A stretch of 64,000 nt of DNA, taken from the NCBI GenBank assembly GCA_025331445.1, contig JAIWNE010000012.1, positions 186,001-250,000 of the forward strand, in the 5' to 3' direction. Origin of the DNA: Blakeslea trispora. Taxonomy: Eukaryota > Mucoromycota > Mucoromycetes > Mucorales > Choanephoraceae. Each line of letters starts with the position of its first letter. The first letter of the stretch is position 1. The notes below the pieces were generated by a model, which saw only the letters and a program-made list of their open reading frames with translations, had not been told where the DNA came from and made no database searches. The position numbers and the translations under genes were made by a program. Shown one piece after another: positions 50,033 through 62,282 of this stretch.

Positions 50033-50977
50033 CTAGTCAGAAGTATTGGGTTGACGTCTTTTGGCCCCTTCCTTTAGTTTTTCCCACCTTTCTCGGTATT
50101 TATTCATCAAGGCATCCTGTTTCCTATTTTGGGATCGTAGCGTACGATTGGCTTCTTCAAGTTCTTTGATTCTATTCACTTTGGGGGGGATTGTCTTAGA
50201 AATAATCATCAAAAAAAAGTGATGGTATAACACTTACTGATGTCTATTGTAGTAGGCTGAACATGACGTATATTTCGAGACAGAGGAGAAGCTGTTGCTG
50301 AGCGTGTCATGTGAGCATTCTCTTGAGACTGCAAGGCGCGTTGCATTTGCCTGTGAACATCGTTCTTGAACTGTAATATGCTACTCTTTAATAGAGAATG
50401 ATCTATGGAGCCCTAAACTATAAAGTCAATTCATTTTCTTATAGGTTTTGCTGAATAAACCTTTACCTTCTCTAAGCTTTGTATTCGACCTTTCAGATAG
50501 GCTAACTGAGCCTTCAATTGAGCATTTTCTTGCTTTAAGCTCTCTTTTTGAACAGTTTTGGTCTCCTTTGATGATGGAGGCAAAAAGAAGGATTCACTGA
50601 CAAGTGACATTTCATGTTGAATACGATATGATTCATCTAATCCTGATACTTCTTCTTCTTCATCAGCCATATTGTATTCCAGTTGTGAATCGATAGAAAG
50701 CTTATCCATCATTGGCTCAATCACTCCCCATAGTTTGTTGATAGGATCTTCCGTATCCTCAGGCTTTTCTTGAGAAAAGAGTCAGCTTGTATTTTTTGTG
50801 TTTTTACATACAAAATAATTACTTCAATAGGTATGGATTCAGATTCTCTTGATATGATCCAAGGTCGTTTATTTCCTTGTTGAACAGTATGATTCTAATG
50901 TTTAGATGAGATCAATCATTGTCTATCTCTCTCATTGCTTAGAAATACAGCATTACATCAATGACTGATTTGGACAT
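50033..50977 (-). CDS. Coiled-coil protein, possibly Atg38/NRBF2-like
   Basis: Five exons (50977-50957, 50894-50823, 50763-50467, 50412-50238, 50178-50033) give 236 aa. An acidic central part (ADEEEEVSGLDESY) is followed by one coiled coil (KQENAQLKAQLAYLKGRIQS) and a second at the C-terminus (NRIKELEEANRTLRSQNRKQ), ending in the basic motif ALMNKYRERWEKLKEGAKRR. This last motif recalls the C-terminal coiled coil of the autophagy PI3-kinase subunit Atg38/NRBF2, but I saw no N-terminal MIT domain, so the match is weak. It runs convergent to the trehalose gene, with 41 bp between the stops. Confidence 0.6.
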
Positions 50978-51563
50978 ACTTGAGTTAAAGAAAGAACGGT
51001 TGAAAAAAAAAAAAAATTCAAGACTCTCTTTTAATGTGTGCGTGTGTGTGTGTTAGTTTATCATGTGATTTAATGTTTAGTTTGTATACAAGCAATACAC
51101 TTTTTTTATAGACGGAAATAAAAATGGGGGAAAGCTTTGTTTTAGGTGCTGATGAAATACATTGATAATAAGCAAAAAGAGAATAATAGGTCTATTTCTT
51201 TCATACATAGGTTTTTTTATATGTATACACGCACACACAAATATCCTGTTCTCTCAACCATTTGAACAAATATACACTGCTATACATGAATTTGTTGTAA
51301 ATCAAGTCAAATAATACTTGTTATTTACCCTTGTCAAGACATTTCTTTAGCTATTGGCTTTAACATTTCTATCATCTCAAGTAGCTTGCATTAAACTTCA
51401 AATTGACTATAGCCAATAGAAATGGATGCTGAGCTTCAAAGACTTTTTTTTTTCTTCAATAAACTACGTTGCTTATTCCATCTTTTTTTATTTATTTTTC
51501 TACCTTAAACAAATTTTCTCCTCTCCTTTCGTTTTATTTTTTTTTCTTTAAATATTCTATACA
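50978..51563. other. Divergent promoter region
   Basis: 586 bp of AT-rich DNA with a GT run near 51037-51053 and poly-T before the LAMTOR1-like start. No gene recognised. Confidence 0.55.
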
Positions 51564-52232
51564 ATGGGGTGCTGTGGCAGTAAAGAAGACCACGAAGAAG
51601 TAAAATAATGACAGCCAAAAGCAATTCGAATAATACTTATCCTTTAGTTATTAGGATGACGTAAATACACCCTTATTAGATGATAGAGAAAGGTAAAAAA
51701 AAGAGAGAGAAAACTCTACCCCCCATCCTTTTTATTGATAATTCTTTATAGAAATGGTGGATATGCCAACTATCAAGGTACTGAACCTATTGATGTTCAA
51801 AAAGAACAAGAGTTTTGGAACAGTATCATTGATCGAACAACACAGTAAAGTGTACAGAAAGAGAATATAACAGGCTGATTTTAACTTTGTACTTTTGAAA
51901 GAAATTTGATTGATATATCAAGCGGACAGACAGATCCCTTACAAGAAACAGATATTGAAGAACGCAAAAAAAAATACCGCCAACTACTAAGTCAAATACA
52001 ACCACCAGCACAATCACTCCATCCACCACCCACCCGAGATACCAACGCCATTCTGGACATTTTGACAAATGCAAAGCCTAATGGTGGCATGACAGATGGT
52101 GAAGTAGACTGGCTGTATCAAACCATGGATGAAATACAAGATGCACTTCACCATGTTGAAATCGAACCTGTAGGTGATATGGTGGTTCACTTGACCATGA
52201 GCGACCATAATACGACTATTCGTGCTCATTGA
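51564..52232 (+). CDS. LAMTOR1: LAMTOR1/p18-like Ragulator membrane anchor
   Basis: Four exons (51564-51599, 51655-51692, 51752-51844, 51902-52232) give 165 aa. The N-terminus MGCCGSKED has the glycine for myristoylation and adjacent cysteines for palmitoylation, exactly as animal LAMTOR1 (p18), which attaches Ragulator to the lysosome. Further family marks are the acidic leucine motif (TPLLDDRERN), a helix reading EFWNSIIDRTTQNLIDISSG, and a C-terminal part matching the p18 helices (VDWLYQTMDEIQDALHHVE). Expected role: scaffold for the Rag GTPases that recruit TORC1 to the vacuole in response to amino acids, the equivalent of yeast Meh1/Ego1. The 36-nt first exon and the 38-nt second exon are too short for routine open-frame finding. 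Confidence 0.88.
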
Positions 52233-52314
52233 GCAACATCATCTTTTAACATACACATTTAAGCTACTACTCTTTTCTTTTTGTTTGTTTATGAAAAGAA
52301 GAAGAAAAAAAATT

Positions 52315-54357
52315 CTATAATTTAAATAAATCCACACGGACAGGATTGGTATCATCGTTACTAGGATACATAAGAACTCGGGCATAACTACCACTAGATA
52401 AACCTTTGGATAAATGACCGGGATTCATACAGACTGTCCCTTGCACATCCTACAAAATCAATCAGTTCATCCCCCCCTCCAATAAACCCAATGTCAAAAA
52501 CTTACTCTAGTAAAATGTTTGAGTTGAGAAGGTAAAATCAAAACATCAGGTTTCCTCGAAATCTGAATGTGATGTAGCTGGCTTGAATCAATACTGTCTC
52601 CAATGGCATGAGGAAACAAAGGATAATATGTGTGTTGTTCTAGTACATGTTGAGCCAATGTCTGCATTCGATCCCCTTGAATATTCCTATATGGAGTGAG
52701 AACTTGTATTTTCTGATTCTTTTTTTTTCTCTCTCTTTACTTTGAAATTTCTTCTCGAGCAAGTCGGAATAAGATATCGATATGACCGACAGCAATGGTA
52801 TGATCGTTAATACCGATAAGAGAAGGGTTACTGAGCATATGAACACGTTGATGTTTGATCAAGTCAGGAAGTGAAGGCTGAGGAAACAGTGGGTACATCT
52901 GTATGATATCATCCTGATGAGGCACTAGCAGGATATGCGTCTGTTTCAAATGATCTGCCAACTGTTCAAGGCGTTTACCAATATGCTCTACAAATAACTG
53001 TTCAGGCAATGTCTCAATCTTGCCACTCACCAAACGAGGGTGTTGGCTTGAAATAAAGGGTCCCATTAACAGAACGATATCTGGCTTTTGAGTGGCACAC
53101 ATCTGCAAGAGATCCTCTAGAGGTTGAAAGGAAAGGTCATCGTTGAATGTAAAGGGACCTGCTGCTGTAATCATTTCCAAAGGTCTATTCTGTTCAACAG
53201 AAGGTAACACATGTTTCTCAGGCATAGGAGGCTTGAAAAGAGAAAAATGAGTTCAAACATCTTTTCCTTTTTCATATAGAGTTACCATCAATAGTTTTTC
53301 AACAAAGAAGACATCACCTAATGTATTACGACCATAAAGACCTACAATCTGACCGGGAAAAAGAGAGTAACTATCCAAGCCAGCCAAGTCCAGCTTGACA
53401 CGTCTACCCATACCCAATTCCTTGGATGTCTGTAACATGACAGACCGAGCATTCAATCGACCTTCCGATTCAGATGTGACATCAGAGCAGATACGACCGT
53501 AGGCATAGACACTCTCTTGGTTGGGACGTGTAGGATTGCTAAAGGATTCGGATGGGATTTGATGAGCTTCAGCAATAAGACTACCCATATACTCAATACG
53601 CTCATCCAAAGTGTCTGCTCTCTCCTTGATCTTTTCAAACATGTATCTGTACTCTTGAACTGGATATTGAAGATGACTGAAATGAATGTCAGATAAACTA
53701 CTTGTATCTTCTGGCTTTTCGATCAAAGGCAGTTCAGGATTATATTGACTCTCAATGACGTGTGCTGCTTTACGTGTTAAGAATTGACTGGATACACTTG
53801 AACTATGAAGAAAAAACAGAGAGAGAGGTTTTTGAGCAAGCAAATTCCCATCTATCTTTCTATATATATACTTACATTTGTGTATCCGATAATGGAGTGG
53901 CAGAAGTAGGTATGACTTTGTTGTGTTGTCTAGACATACCACCCAACATGCTAGACATAAAATCCTCAACGGAATCATTTTTCGTCTGAGCTATACCGTA
54001 ATCAGACAGATCAAGAGCTGTGGTACGCTTTGTGACCACCTTGCCCTGAGTTGTCTTGCGAGCCTTGACAGATCGGTCAAATTCTCGCTTCAGTGAGTTT
54101 CTAAGGTGCTTTATGTAAGGAATGGTGGGCTTGATGGAGCATCCCGAGTTTAAGGCGAATGCTTCCCATTTGAACTTGAGGTTATCAGGTGTGATTGAGT
54201 AAGTGGTACATACATTATGTACTATTATTGTACAGTCATTATGCGTTTACTCTTGAGAAATGATATGAAAACTAAATCACCTACGTTCTTGGGCTAAATC
54301 ATTTTCTTGGGGCAGATTTAATTCAAACACGCGTTGTACTTCAGCTATTGTATTCAT
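52315..54357 (-). CDS. POLA2: DNA polymerase alpha subunit B
   Basis: Six exons (54357-54285, 54221-53876, 53802-53286, 53231-52741, 52686-52506, 52449-52315) give 580 aa, the usual length. This is the regulatory subunit of the primase-polymerase complex that starts Okazaki fragments. Family signatures include YMGSLIAEAHQIPSESFSNP, YGRICSD, LFPGQIVGLYGRN, then the inactive phosphoesterase domain with TAAGPFTFNDDLSFQPL, DIVLLMGPFISSQHP, THILLVPHQDD, SNPSLIGIND and YPLFPHAIGDSIDSSQ, and the final MNPGHLSKG. The N-terminal helical domain that binds partners is also present (residues 1-60, LKFKWEAFALNSG). It faces PRMT3 across a 162-bp promoter. Confidence 0.95.
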
Positions 54358-54519
54358 GTTACTTTTTAAAAAAAAAACTATAAAAAAAAAGAGCGCGTAA
54401 AATGATAATTCACGAAAATCGCGTTTGGCGGCATTTAAAAGGTGAGCAGTCACTTTTGCAGAAAAAATGCTTATTTTTTTTTTCGTTTCTTTTTTTTTTT
54501 TTACTTATCTATAGACATC
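54358..54519. promoter_or_regulatory. Compact divergent promoter, POLA2 / PRMT3
   Basis: Only 162 bp lie between two start codons pointing apart. It contains GCGCGTAAAATG and ATTTAAAAGG near the centre. ACGCGT-like MCB sites drive replication genes in fungi; the GCGCGT at about 54392-54397 is a candidate, but this is inference. Confidence 0.4.
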
Positions 54520-56210
54520 ATGGCAAACAGACAAATGACTGGATCTCAGTATGAACCTTCTGAATTTGATCCTGAAGGTAACAGAATAGATACAATTGGA
54601 CATGTTTAGATGGTTTAAACAGGACGACATGAATAGATCAAGCATGGGATGATTGGTCTAATGACGAAGAAGAACAACAAGACTCTCAATGTCTCTTTTG
54701 TACCGAATGTTTTCCTCAAGCTAAATTGACACTTGATCATGTCAAACAGACTCATGGTTTTGATTTCATTGGTACCAGACAATCTCTTCAATTGGACTTT
54801 TATCAGTCGATCCGTCTCATCAACTACATTCGTCAACAAGTCAAGAGCAACCCTCACGTTAGTGCTATTGACATGAAGTTCACTGGTCAAGAACCTTTTT
54901 GGAAAGACGATAGCTATTTACAGCCAGTCTTACAGGACGATGCTCTTTTGTTTGCATTGGATGAATTAGAGGAAGAAGAGGAACAGCCTGTTTTGAAAAC
55001 ACAACCAGTTCAATTGGATCTCTCTCGTGTAGAGACAACCACCGAATTAGAACGACAACTTCTCAAGCTAATTCAGGCCACTCAAGAGCAGACCTCTAAT
55101 CTTGAGGGACAATTTGAAGAATACAAGTCTATGGTCAAGCGTACCTTTTATGAACCTCTTGCTCAAACAGAGACAGAGAAGGAAGTCACAATTGCCAATC
55201 TGGTCGATGAAGGCAACTATTACTTTGACGGATACGCTCAAAACGATATTCACGAACAGATGTTGAAGGATAAGGCACGTACAGAGGCTTATCGTGATTT
55301 TGCCTATGAAAACAAGGATGTGTTCAAGGATAAGGTTGTGCTTGATGTAGGTTGTGGTACAGGTATCTTGTCGATGTTTGCAGCTCGAGCAGGCGCCAAA
55401 AGAGTCTTCTCGGTCGATAACTCAGACATTATCGAAAAGGCCAAGTTGAACATCAAGGAGAACGGACTGGATCAGATCATCACCTGTGTTCGCGGCAAAG
55501 TAGAGGAGATTGAGTTGCCTGTGGCTGAGGTGGACATTATTGTGTCTGAATGGATGGGTTATTTCTTGTTGTTTGAGGCCATGTTGGATTCGGTGTTGGT
55601 GGCTCGTGATCGTTGGTTGGCACCGGATGGTATTATGGCACCCAGCCATACACGTATCTTGATCTGTGCCCTTGAAGATGAATCACTCAAAAATGATCGT
55701 GTTCATTTCTGGAACGATGTCTATGGCTTCAAGATGTCTGCCATGAAACCCGACCTTGAAGAAGCTGTGATTGACTTTATTCCTTCTCATACAGTCGTAT
55801 CTGATGTGGTTACCATCAAGGACCTCTATCTTCAAGAGATCACCATCAAACAATTGGATTTCTGTCAGCCTTTTGAGTTGACTGTACAGCGCGATGGTCA
55901 GATCCATGCTTTATCTGGCTGGTTCGATACATGGTTTACACGCGATGGCCATGCTATTCCCTTGGACCAAGAATCGCAGAAGGTAGAGGGTGAAGTCTAT
56001 ATGACCACAAGTCCCTTTGGCCAAGATACCCACTGGAAGCAAACAACCTTTATTTTAGAATACAGCCTTGATGTCAAGGCAGGGGATCGACTGAGTGGTG
56101 TCTTTACCTGTCATAAGGGCCGTGAAAACCTAAGAGAATTAGAGTGTCAAATTGAATATGCCCTTAACAATGGTACCAAAAAGACACAACGCTTTACTTT
56201 AGGTTCTTGA
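54520..56210 (+). CDS. PRMT3: Protein arginine N-methyltransferase 3
   Basis: Two exons (54520-54577, 54637-56210) give 543 aa. An N-terminal C2H2 zinc finger (CLFCTECFPQAKLTLDHVKQ, then TH) marks PRMT3, whose finger binds its ribosomal substrate uS5 (Rps2). A coiled region follows (residues 110-165). The catalytic core has VLDVGCGTGILSMFAARAGA (SAM motif I), the double-E loop SEWMGYFLLFEAML and the THW loop (DTHWKQTTF). It makes asymmetric dimethylarginine in the cytosol and links to 40S ribosome assembly. All residues expected for activity are present. Confidence 0.95.
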
Positions 56211-56323
56211 ATCGTTCTTGTACATATCATACATTAAATTTGCTACTTTATTTTTTTTTCTCTTTAAATGTGTAACATTTCTTGTATGTGAAGCTTATTT
56301 CCCACTTTTTATTTTTATTTAAA

Positions 56324-57025
56324 ATGACTTCTTATGGTAGTTTAGATCGAGAAGAAAGAATTGAACCCATTGCTGACGAAAAAGGTTGGCGTCAGAGTCT
56401 GGGCGAGAAACTCGAGAACGAGAAATTTCACTGGGCAGTACTAGGTCTTGTGTTGATAGATGCCATCTGTGTGATCATTCAGATCACCTTTACCTTCTTC
56501 CATGAGTGTCAAGTACCTGTTTTGTTCTCAAAGACGCCTGATCTCTATTTAGCCTTTGAGGTGGCTGAAAGTGTGAGTATCTTTATCTGTCTTATGTTTA
56601 TGCTTGAATGTGTTTTGTGCCTGATTGCCTTCGGTCCTGGATATTATTGGCCGGGCTATCCTCATTGGAAATTACACGTATTTGATGTACTAGGTAATAA
56701 GAGAGAGAATGAAAGAAAGAGTAAAAATTTATTTCATTCAATATTAGTGGTCAGTACTACTTTTGTACTTGAAGTGATTCTCAAGGGTAAAGAAAGAGAA
56801 GTGGCAGGGTAAAGTAGAAACACATGAAGCAATTTCCTCCATCATCTCATCTATTTCTCAAGTCTCTTGATTATCTTTCGTCTATGGCGAGTGGTCAAGA
56901 TCATTGAGGCAGCCATTCGAAGTGTCAGCTTGAGTCATCAAGAAGAATTGGACGAACTCAAGCAAGCGTATGCTGAACTACAAATCAAGTATCAGCAAGA
57001 GGTGGAAAAGAATGGTAGAATTTAG
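56324..57025 (+). CDS. Voltage-gated proton channel, Hv1 type
   Basis: Three exons (56324-56693, 56748-56808, 56863-57025) give 197 aa. The four segments of a stand-alone voltage-sensor domain are visible. S1 contains the selectivity aspartate in LVLIDAICVIIQI; S2 (IFICLMFMLECVLCL) holds an acidic residue; S3 contains HVFDVLVVSTTFVLEVIL; S4 is IIFRLWRVVKIIEAAIRS. The Hv1 signature R-x-W-R-x-x-R reads R-L-W-R-V-V-K here. A C-terminal coiled coil (ELDELKQAYAELQIKYQQEV) would dimerise the channel. Expected function: outward proton flow across the plasma membrane or vacuole during acidification or oxidative burst. The stop overlaps the stop of the opposite gene. Confidence 0.9.
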
Positions 57026-58642
57026 GCTTTTTCAACAGAGTTTATTTCGTTGCCATCCTCTTCCTTTTTATGATAATTAGATAGATAGGATGAAGCTAAA
57101 ATAAACATAGGTCGTCGCTTGGGTAAGGCTGTGTTGGTAGAATTAGAGGGTGAAGGATGGTCTGTAGAAACAGGCTGAGGTGATGAAGGTTTCTTTTTTT
57201 CTTTCTTGGCAGGTTTTATATCGTCCGTTAGGAAGCGAGTGACATCATCAAAGTTTTTGAAGGATTGCTTGTTCTTCATCTGCTGAAGGTTATTGAGGAT
57301 AGCATCGTTGGATGGATTGCTCTGTGTACGTTGTCGTGCCATGCGCAATGCACTATGGGCCAATCTAACATTTTTACTGTATCGGATCTTTTTGCCATTT
57401 GAGGTACGCTTGGGTACATTCACAGGTGGCACAAATTCAAAGGGTTGTGGTGAAGTAGCTGATTCAAACAGAGCATGAAAACTGGCATTGTCCAACACAT
57501 CCATGCCGGACTTCTTTGAATTGTCTTCTGATCTAGAGTTCTCTAAAAAACTCATGTCTGGTAAACATGGACTGAGATCCATGATGGTATCGGAATGAGT
57601 ATTTTCGGTTGTGGTGGTTGATTTATTATTATCTTTAGTATTCAATAGTTCCATACCAAATGGATTACTGCTCAACATTTGGTGCAATAGCGTCATTTCG
57701 TCAAGGACTGCATCTTTCTCGGGCAGCATGGGTGTCGGGTTGGTTGATGAAGGATCGGGTGTAGAAGGCAATTTGACGTCCAATCCAATTGTAATATCTT
57801 GAATCAGCTTATTTAATCGTTTGACTTCTTGTTCTAAATGATCAATCTTCTTGTGCAAACTACCGCAATAACCATCACAATGTAATTTGGCTTGAGTCAT
57901 CGTGCCAATAAACGGACAACCCTCGGAGGCATATGGACAGGGATAGGATGGACATTCATTCTCATGCTTGGATAGGTCTTTTAGTAAGAAAGGTTGACAG
58001 AGAGGCATTTGGTTTGGACAGTGCATGGTCTGATAGAGACAAGTCTCTAAATGCTGCTTCATATTGGAATGGTTTAGATGAGTCGCATCGCATCCTTTAT
58101 CTGCATTAGGACATGGTTGAGGTTGAAATTCGCACTAGTCATCTAAATCAGACTTTTTTTTCGTTTTTTTTTTCTACGAATCTACTAACCTCAACTACAT
58201 GTTGATCTGATAATAAACCTTGCCATGAACAGCCAATATCTGAATAAGGACATTTGATACGTAATCGGCCCACTTGTCGCTGTACAAATTTGGATAGTTG
58301 AAAAGAGCTTTCATCTAATAAAGTCAAACAGAGAGGACAGCTACCCAACTGTTTCTCCCCCACATGTGCTTGTATACATTTATTACAAAACATATGATCT
58401 ATTGAATCATATAGGTTAGTTATTTCATTTCTTACAGCAATCGTATTATTTTCTGACCTTCAGGGCAATGTACTTGAATTGGATCTTCGAGTATATCTAT
58501 CATGGTAACCTAATGAATCTCTTTTGTTTTCTATCTTTATATTTTTTTTCTTTTTTTTTTTTTTACCTGAACATATACCACATAATAGCTCAGGACAAGG
58601 TTCATCTAATAATAAATCCACCTTTCTGCTCATTTCATTCAA
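57022..58642 (-). CDS. RING finger / TRAF-type zinc-finger protein, probable E3 ligase
   Basis: Four exons (58642-58567, 58496-58458, 58398-58190, 58134-57022) give 478 aa from the first ATG; a second ATG nine bases on gives 475. A RING-type domain reads ELLCGICSDILEDPIQVHCP, then HMFCNKCIQAH and SCPLCLTLL, split over three short exons. TRAF-type zinc fingers follow (IKCPYSDIGCSWQGLLSDQH, PCPNADKGCDATHL, HCPNQMPLCQPFLL, PCPYASEGCPFIGT), then a coiled coil (HKKIDHLEQEVKRLNKLIQD) and a long polar tail. The domain order is that of TRAF-like ubiquitin ligases but no MATH domain is present. The second exon uses the AG at 58497-58498 rather than the nearer upstream one because only this restores the RING cysteine pattern. 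Confidence 0.85.
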
Positions 58643-60450
58643 TAATTAAGTGTATTAGGGGGAAGATTTCTTCTGAGGATATATAGGTAAAGAAAAAAAG
58701 AAAGCAAACAAACTAGAAAAAAGAGAAAGAGAGAAAAGGAGGGAAACGCGAGCTTTCCTTTTTTCATGATTTTTTTTTTTGGATATTTTCACGCGACGTG
58801 TTTTTTTATAAAATTGAAAAACCGAATAAGAGAGAACCCTTTTGGTGTTTGAAAGATACCTCATTAGTAGATAAGCTAAAGCCAACCAATGAAAGTTGGC
58901 ATTCTCAATATTACTACCACTCATTCAAAAACTCTGATGCTATTGTAAAAAACAAACAGGCATTGAGAAATTTTGTATATAAAAAAAAAAGGTTGAAGAA
59001 ATTTATGTTTTCTTGCTATTCAAAGGTTTAACCAACTGAATGTTGCTTTCCTAGCTATCGATTCAACCCAATTGCAGAAAACTATATAAACAGAACACAG
59101 CTTCAGCTTTCTCTCTATTGATGACTGATATTTCTAGGTCTTTTTTAGAACTTTTGCTGCTATTACAAAGAAAAGGTTTAAAAGATTTTTGTGAGCTTTG
59201 GATATCAACCCAATGAAATCTTTTCTAGCTCTTGTAAATCAATACTCTGGAAACAATTTTACCAAGAGGAAGTCTTTTTTATGAGAAAGACAGTAATAAT
59301 AACTATGAGGTTCTGTTTTGTTTTGTTACTATGGCTTAAACTACCACATCACTATAAACAAATGGTTGATGAGAATGTATCAGAGTCCAAAGAGAAAGCA
59401 AAAAGGGCAATATGGAAAAATCAAGAGCTTTGAAAGAAGACTGTTGCCTTTTTATTTACAGATATATTAACTATACAATAACCAACTTGAATATCAAATG
59501 ATTCTATTCGACATGGAGCTACATCAGACAAACCATTCCGGCACTTCAGAATTAAAGCAATTGAGTAGACGTGAATGTGAAGGACTTGTTGATTTTCACA
59601 AGAATCATGGTTTGAGATTGTGTGTTATCTCCTTGTTGCATTTAATCCAACATCCTGATGTTAGTTTTGACTCGTATGATTTGATATCTTATTAAAGATC
59701 ACTGTTCGCAGTTACCCTTTCGCACGACTGAATGGGGAAAGCAGAAAGACTCGCAGATGATGGGCTCAGCTTGGTATCTGCAAATAATGTGTGGTGGTTC
59801 TTCTGACTATTGCATTCTCTTTCATTGTTGCCTTTGATCATCTTCAACATTGTAATTTAAGTAAGGTCTTTGTAAATTGGGTTGATAGTGATTCATATAA
59901 ATGCAGTGGCCTTATATTTTCGTCAATGGAAGAAATGATGAAGCAAAGAAAAAAAAAACGAGCATCGTGTAAACTAATTGGTGGTATTCAACGTTGTTAC
60001 ATCTCTTTGGACTATTTCTGTACAAACTGATGGATGGTAACAGTAAGTGTACCTAGCGAACTTTACAAGAAACAAGCCAATCTAACTGGGTATTGTTAGA
60101 TGACTTCATTTCTCTTAATAACTTTACAGAGTCATCTTCAAGTTGGAACTTGCTGCTGATGTTTGAGCGTTTAATTTTAGGCACATTAAATCGTTTTTTT
60201 ATATATATGTTTATCATTGTAGACTAATTACTCTTATTTTTTTTTTTGTAGCCTTGCAACAATGCAATAGCATACTGATATTTCATTCAGAAGAAGACCT
60301 CCCCCCTCCTCCCTTCGCATACATATAGAAAACTCAAATTCTTTTTTTTTTCTCTGTTCATTTCATACATTGATAACAAATATGCCCTTACTTCTTTTTG
60401 TTTTATGTTTTTTAATGTATATAGCATAAAGAGTGTTAAACAAACTTGCT
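58643..60450. other. Gene-poor AT-rich stretch, possible coding relics
   Basis: 1.8 kb with three modest plus-strand open frames (58798-59031, 59191-59433, 59498-59695) and a fourth at 59791-60030. None shows a known motif, and no GT-AG junction joins them into one protein. The frame at 59498 (QLSRRECEGLVDFHKNHGLR) has a protein-like composition and could be a dead gene fragment. Confidence 0.4.
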
Positions 60451-62282
60451 TTAATCATCTTCGTCCCAGTGACCATCCTTCTTGAGGGGTTTAGGGCCAC
60501 CAGCAGGTTTAGACATGATGATTTGATCTACACGAAGGATAGTTATCGCTGCGTCAGCAGCTAATTTGTATGCGCTGTACTTGGAAGCAAGGGAATCAAA
60601 GATAGTAGCCTTCACTGTATCCAAAGTACCATCATTTTCATTTTCATTTTCAACATCAACACCCACATAAGCACCGGCTTCAGTTTCTTGATAATGGGCA
60701 GCATATAAGCGAGACAAGACAGCAGTAGCATCCATACCAGCATTCTCACAGAGAGTACGGGGGACGACTTCTAAAGCTTCAGCGAATTTCTTCATGGCAT
60801 GTTGATTCAAACCAGGAGTCTTACTAGCCACAGACTGAAGACGCTTGTTCAATTCCATCTCAACGGCACCGGCACCAGCCAACAAGCTGGGGTTACGAGT
60901 GGCAGCCTTGATGGCATTGACACCATCATCGATAGCACGTTCAATATCGTCCATATGGTTTTGTGTGGCACCACGGATGACAATGGTGGTTGTACGAGAC
61001 TTTTCAGCTTCTTCTTGACGGAAGACAGTAACTCGATCAGAACCGATCTCAACTGTCTCTACAATGTCACAGTGACCCATCTCTTCAGCCATAGGTGTAC
61101 CTAAACGAGCAAGGGCAGTGGCACCAATCACACGACAAAGACGACGTAAATCGAATTTAGAGAGTACCTTGACAGCCATGATGTTGTATCTGTTCAAGTA
61201 GTGAAGACAGAGTTCACCAATACCGTTACCGGTCACAACCACCTTGACACCGGCCTCGGCCAAGTCTTGGAAGATCTTTTCCATCTGCTTTTCTTCATCT
61301 TTACTGAAATTCAACATTTCTTGTGCATTATGGATCAAGACAGTACCCTTGGTCTCTGTCTGAGAGATGTCCAAGGGGCAGGTAAAGACAGCGACCTTGG
61401 CTTGAGTGACGTTTTGGACGATACCTTCAGGCTCACGGCCGAATACCATACCACGTACCACGCGGGATTCATGAATACTGGAACCCATGACCTTGACTAC
61501 ACGTACATTATCAATGTTGAAATCCTTAACATTCTTGGGCATGATGTTGAGTGCAGCCTCACACACCAAGTCTCCTAAAAAGTCCTCATAACCATATTGC
61601 TTTGAAGAAATAGTGGCTCTGATTAATTTGGTAAGTTCAGTACGATCTGTCAATGATTCAACCTTGCCAACGGATAATTCTAAGTTCATCAATAATAAGG
61701 GTCAACAGGCATATCTTATCGTTATATTGTGTCTATTTACCTTCAAGGATAGATAAAGCACGATCTCTGGCTAATTCATAACCTTGTACTACTTCAGAAG
61801 GATGAAGACCGAGCTTCAAGAGATCAGCAGCCTTCTGTAAGAGTTCACCAGCAAAGACAAGTACCAAGTTAGTATTGTCGCCTAGCTCGTTCTCTTGTTG
61901 TTGAGAGGCCATGACTAACAATTTAGCAGCAGGATGAACCACATCAAGTTCACGGATGATGGTGGCAGCATCGTTTGTGACAAAAAGTTTTTCAAGATGG
62001 TTAATGATCATCTTGTTACGGCCTAGATCCCACAATCATTCAGTCCATCTTGTACTTTTTAAAACAGGTACCAACTTACCATTAGGACCCATAGAAGTTC
62101 TGACGACTTCGGATAGTTCGTGTGTGGCATCAATATTACGAAGAACAGCTTCTTCTACACCTTGTTGGAACTGATGAAGAAAGTTAGTCGAGATCATCTC
62201 TCCTATGGGTTCATCTCTTTCTTACCTTGTAGCCATCTTTAAAGAGTTGAGGGAGAGTGCTTTTAGGTACACGCAATGCCAT
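60451..62282 (-). CDS. CCT8: T-complex protein 1 subunit theta (CCT8)
   Basis: Four exons (62282-62226, 62170-62080, 62022-61741, 61679-60451) give 552 aa. It is one of the eight subunits of the cytosolic chaperonin that folds actin and tubulin. ATP-site motifs are clear: SMGPNG then RNKMIINH, TNDAATIIRELDVVHPAAKL, GDNTNLVLVFAGELL and the catalytic aspartate region MDDIERAIDDGVNAIK. The N-terminus MALRVPKS and the C-terminus IIMSKPAGGPKPLKKDGHWD, followed by EDD, match the theta subunit. The equatorial loop reads GAGAVEMEL; other CCT subunits commonly have GGGATE here. Confidence 0.96.

Noticed and set aside
58798..60030. A spliced gene made from the four open frames in the gene-poor stretch
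   Set aside because: No set of GT-AG junctions joins them in frame, and none has a recognisable motif.
60799..61578. Open frames antisense to CCT8
   Set aside because: Shadows of the conserved CCT8 exon on the other strand.
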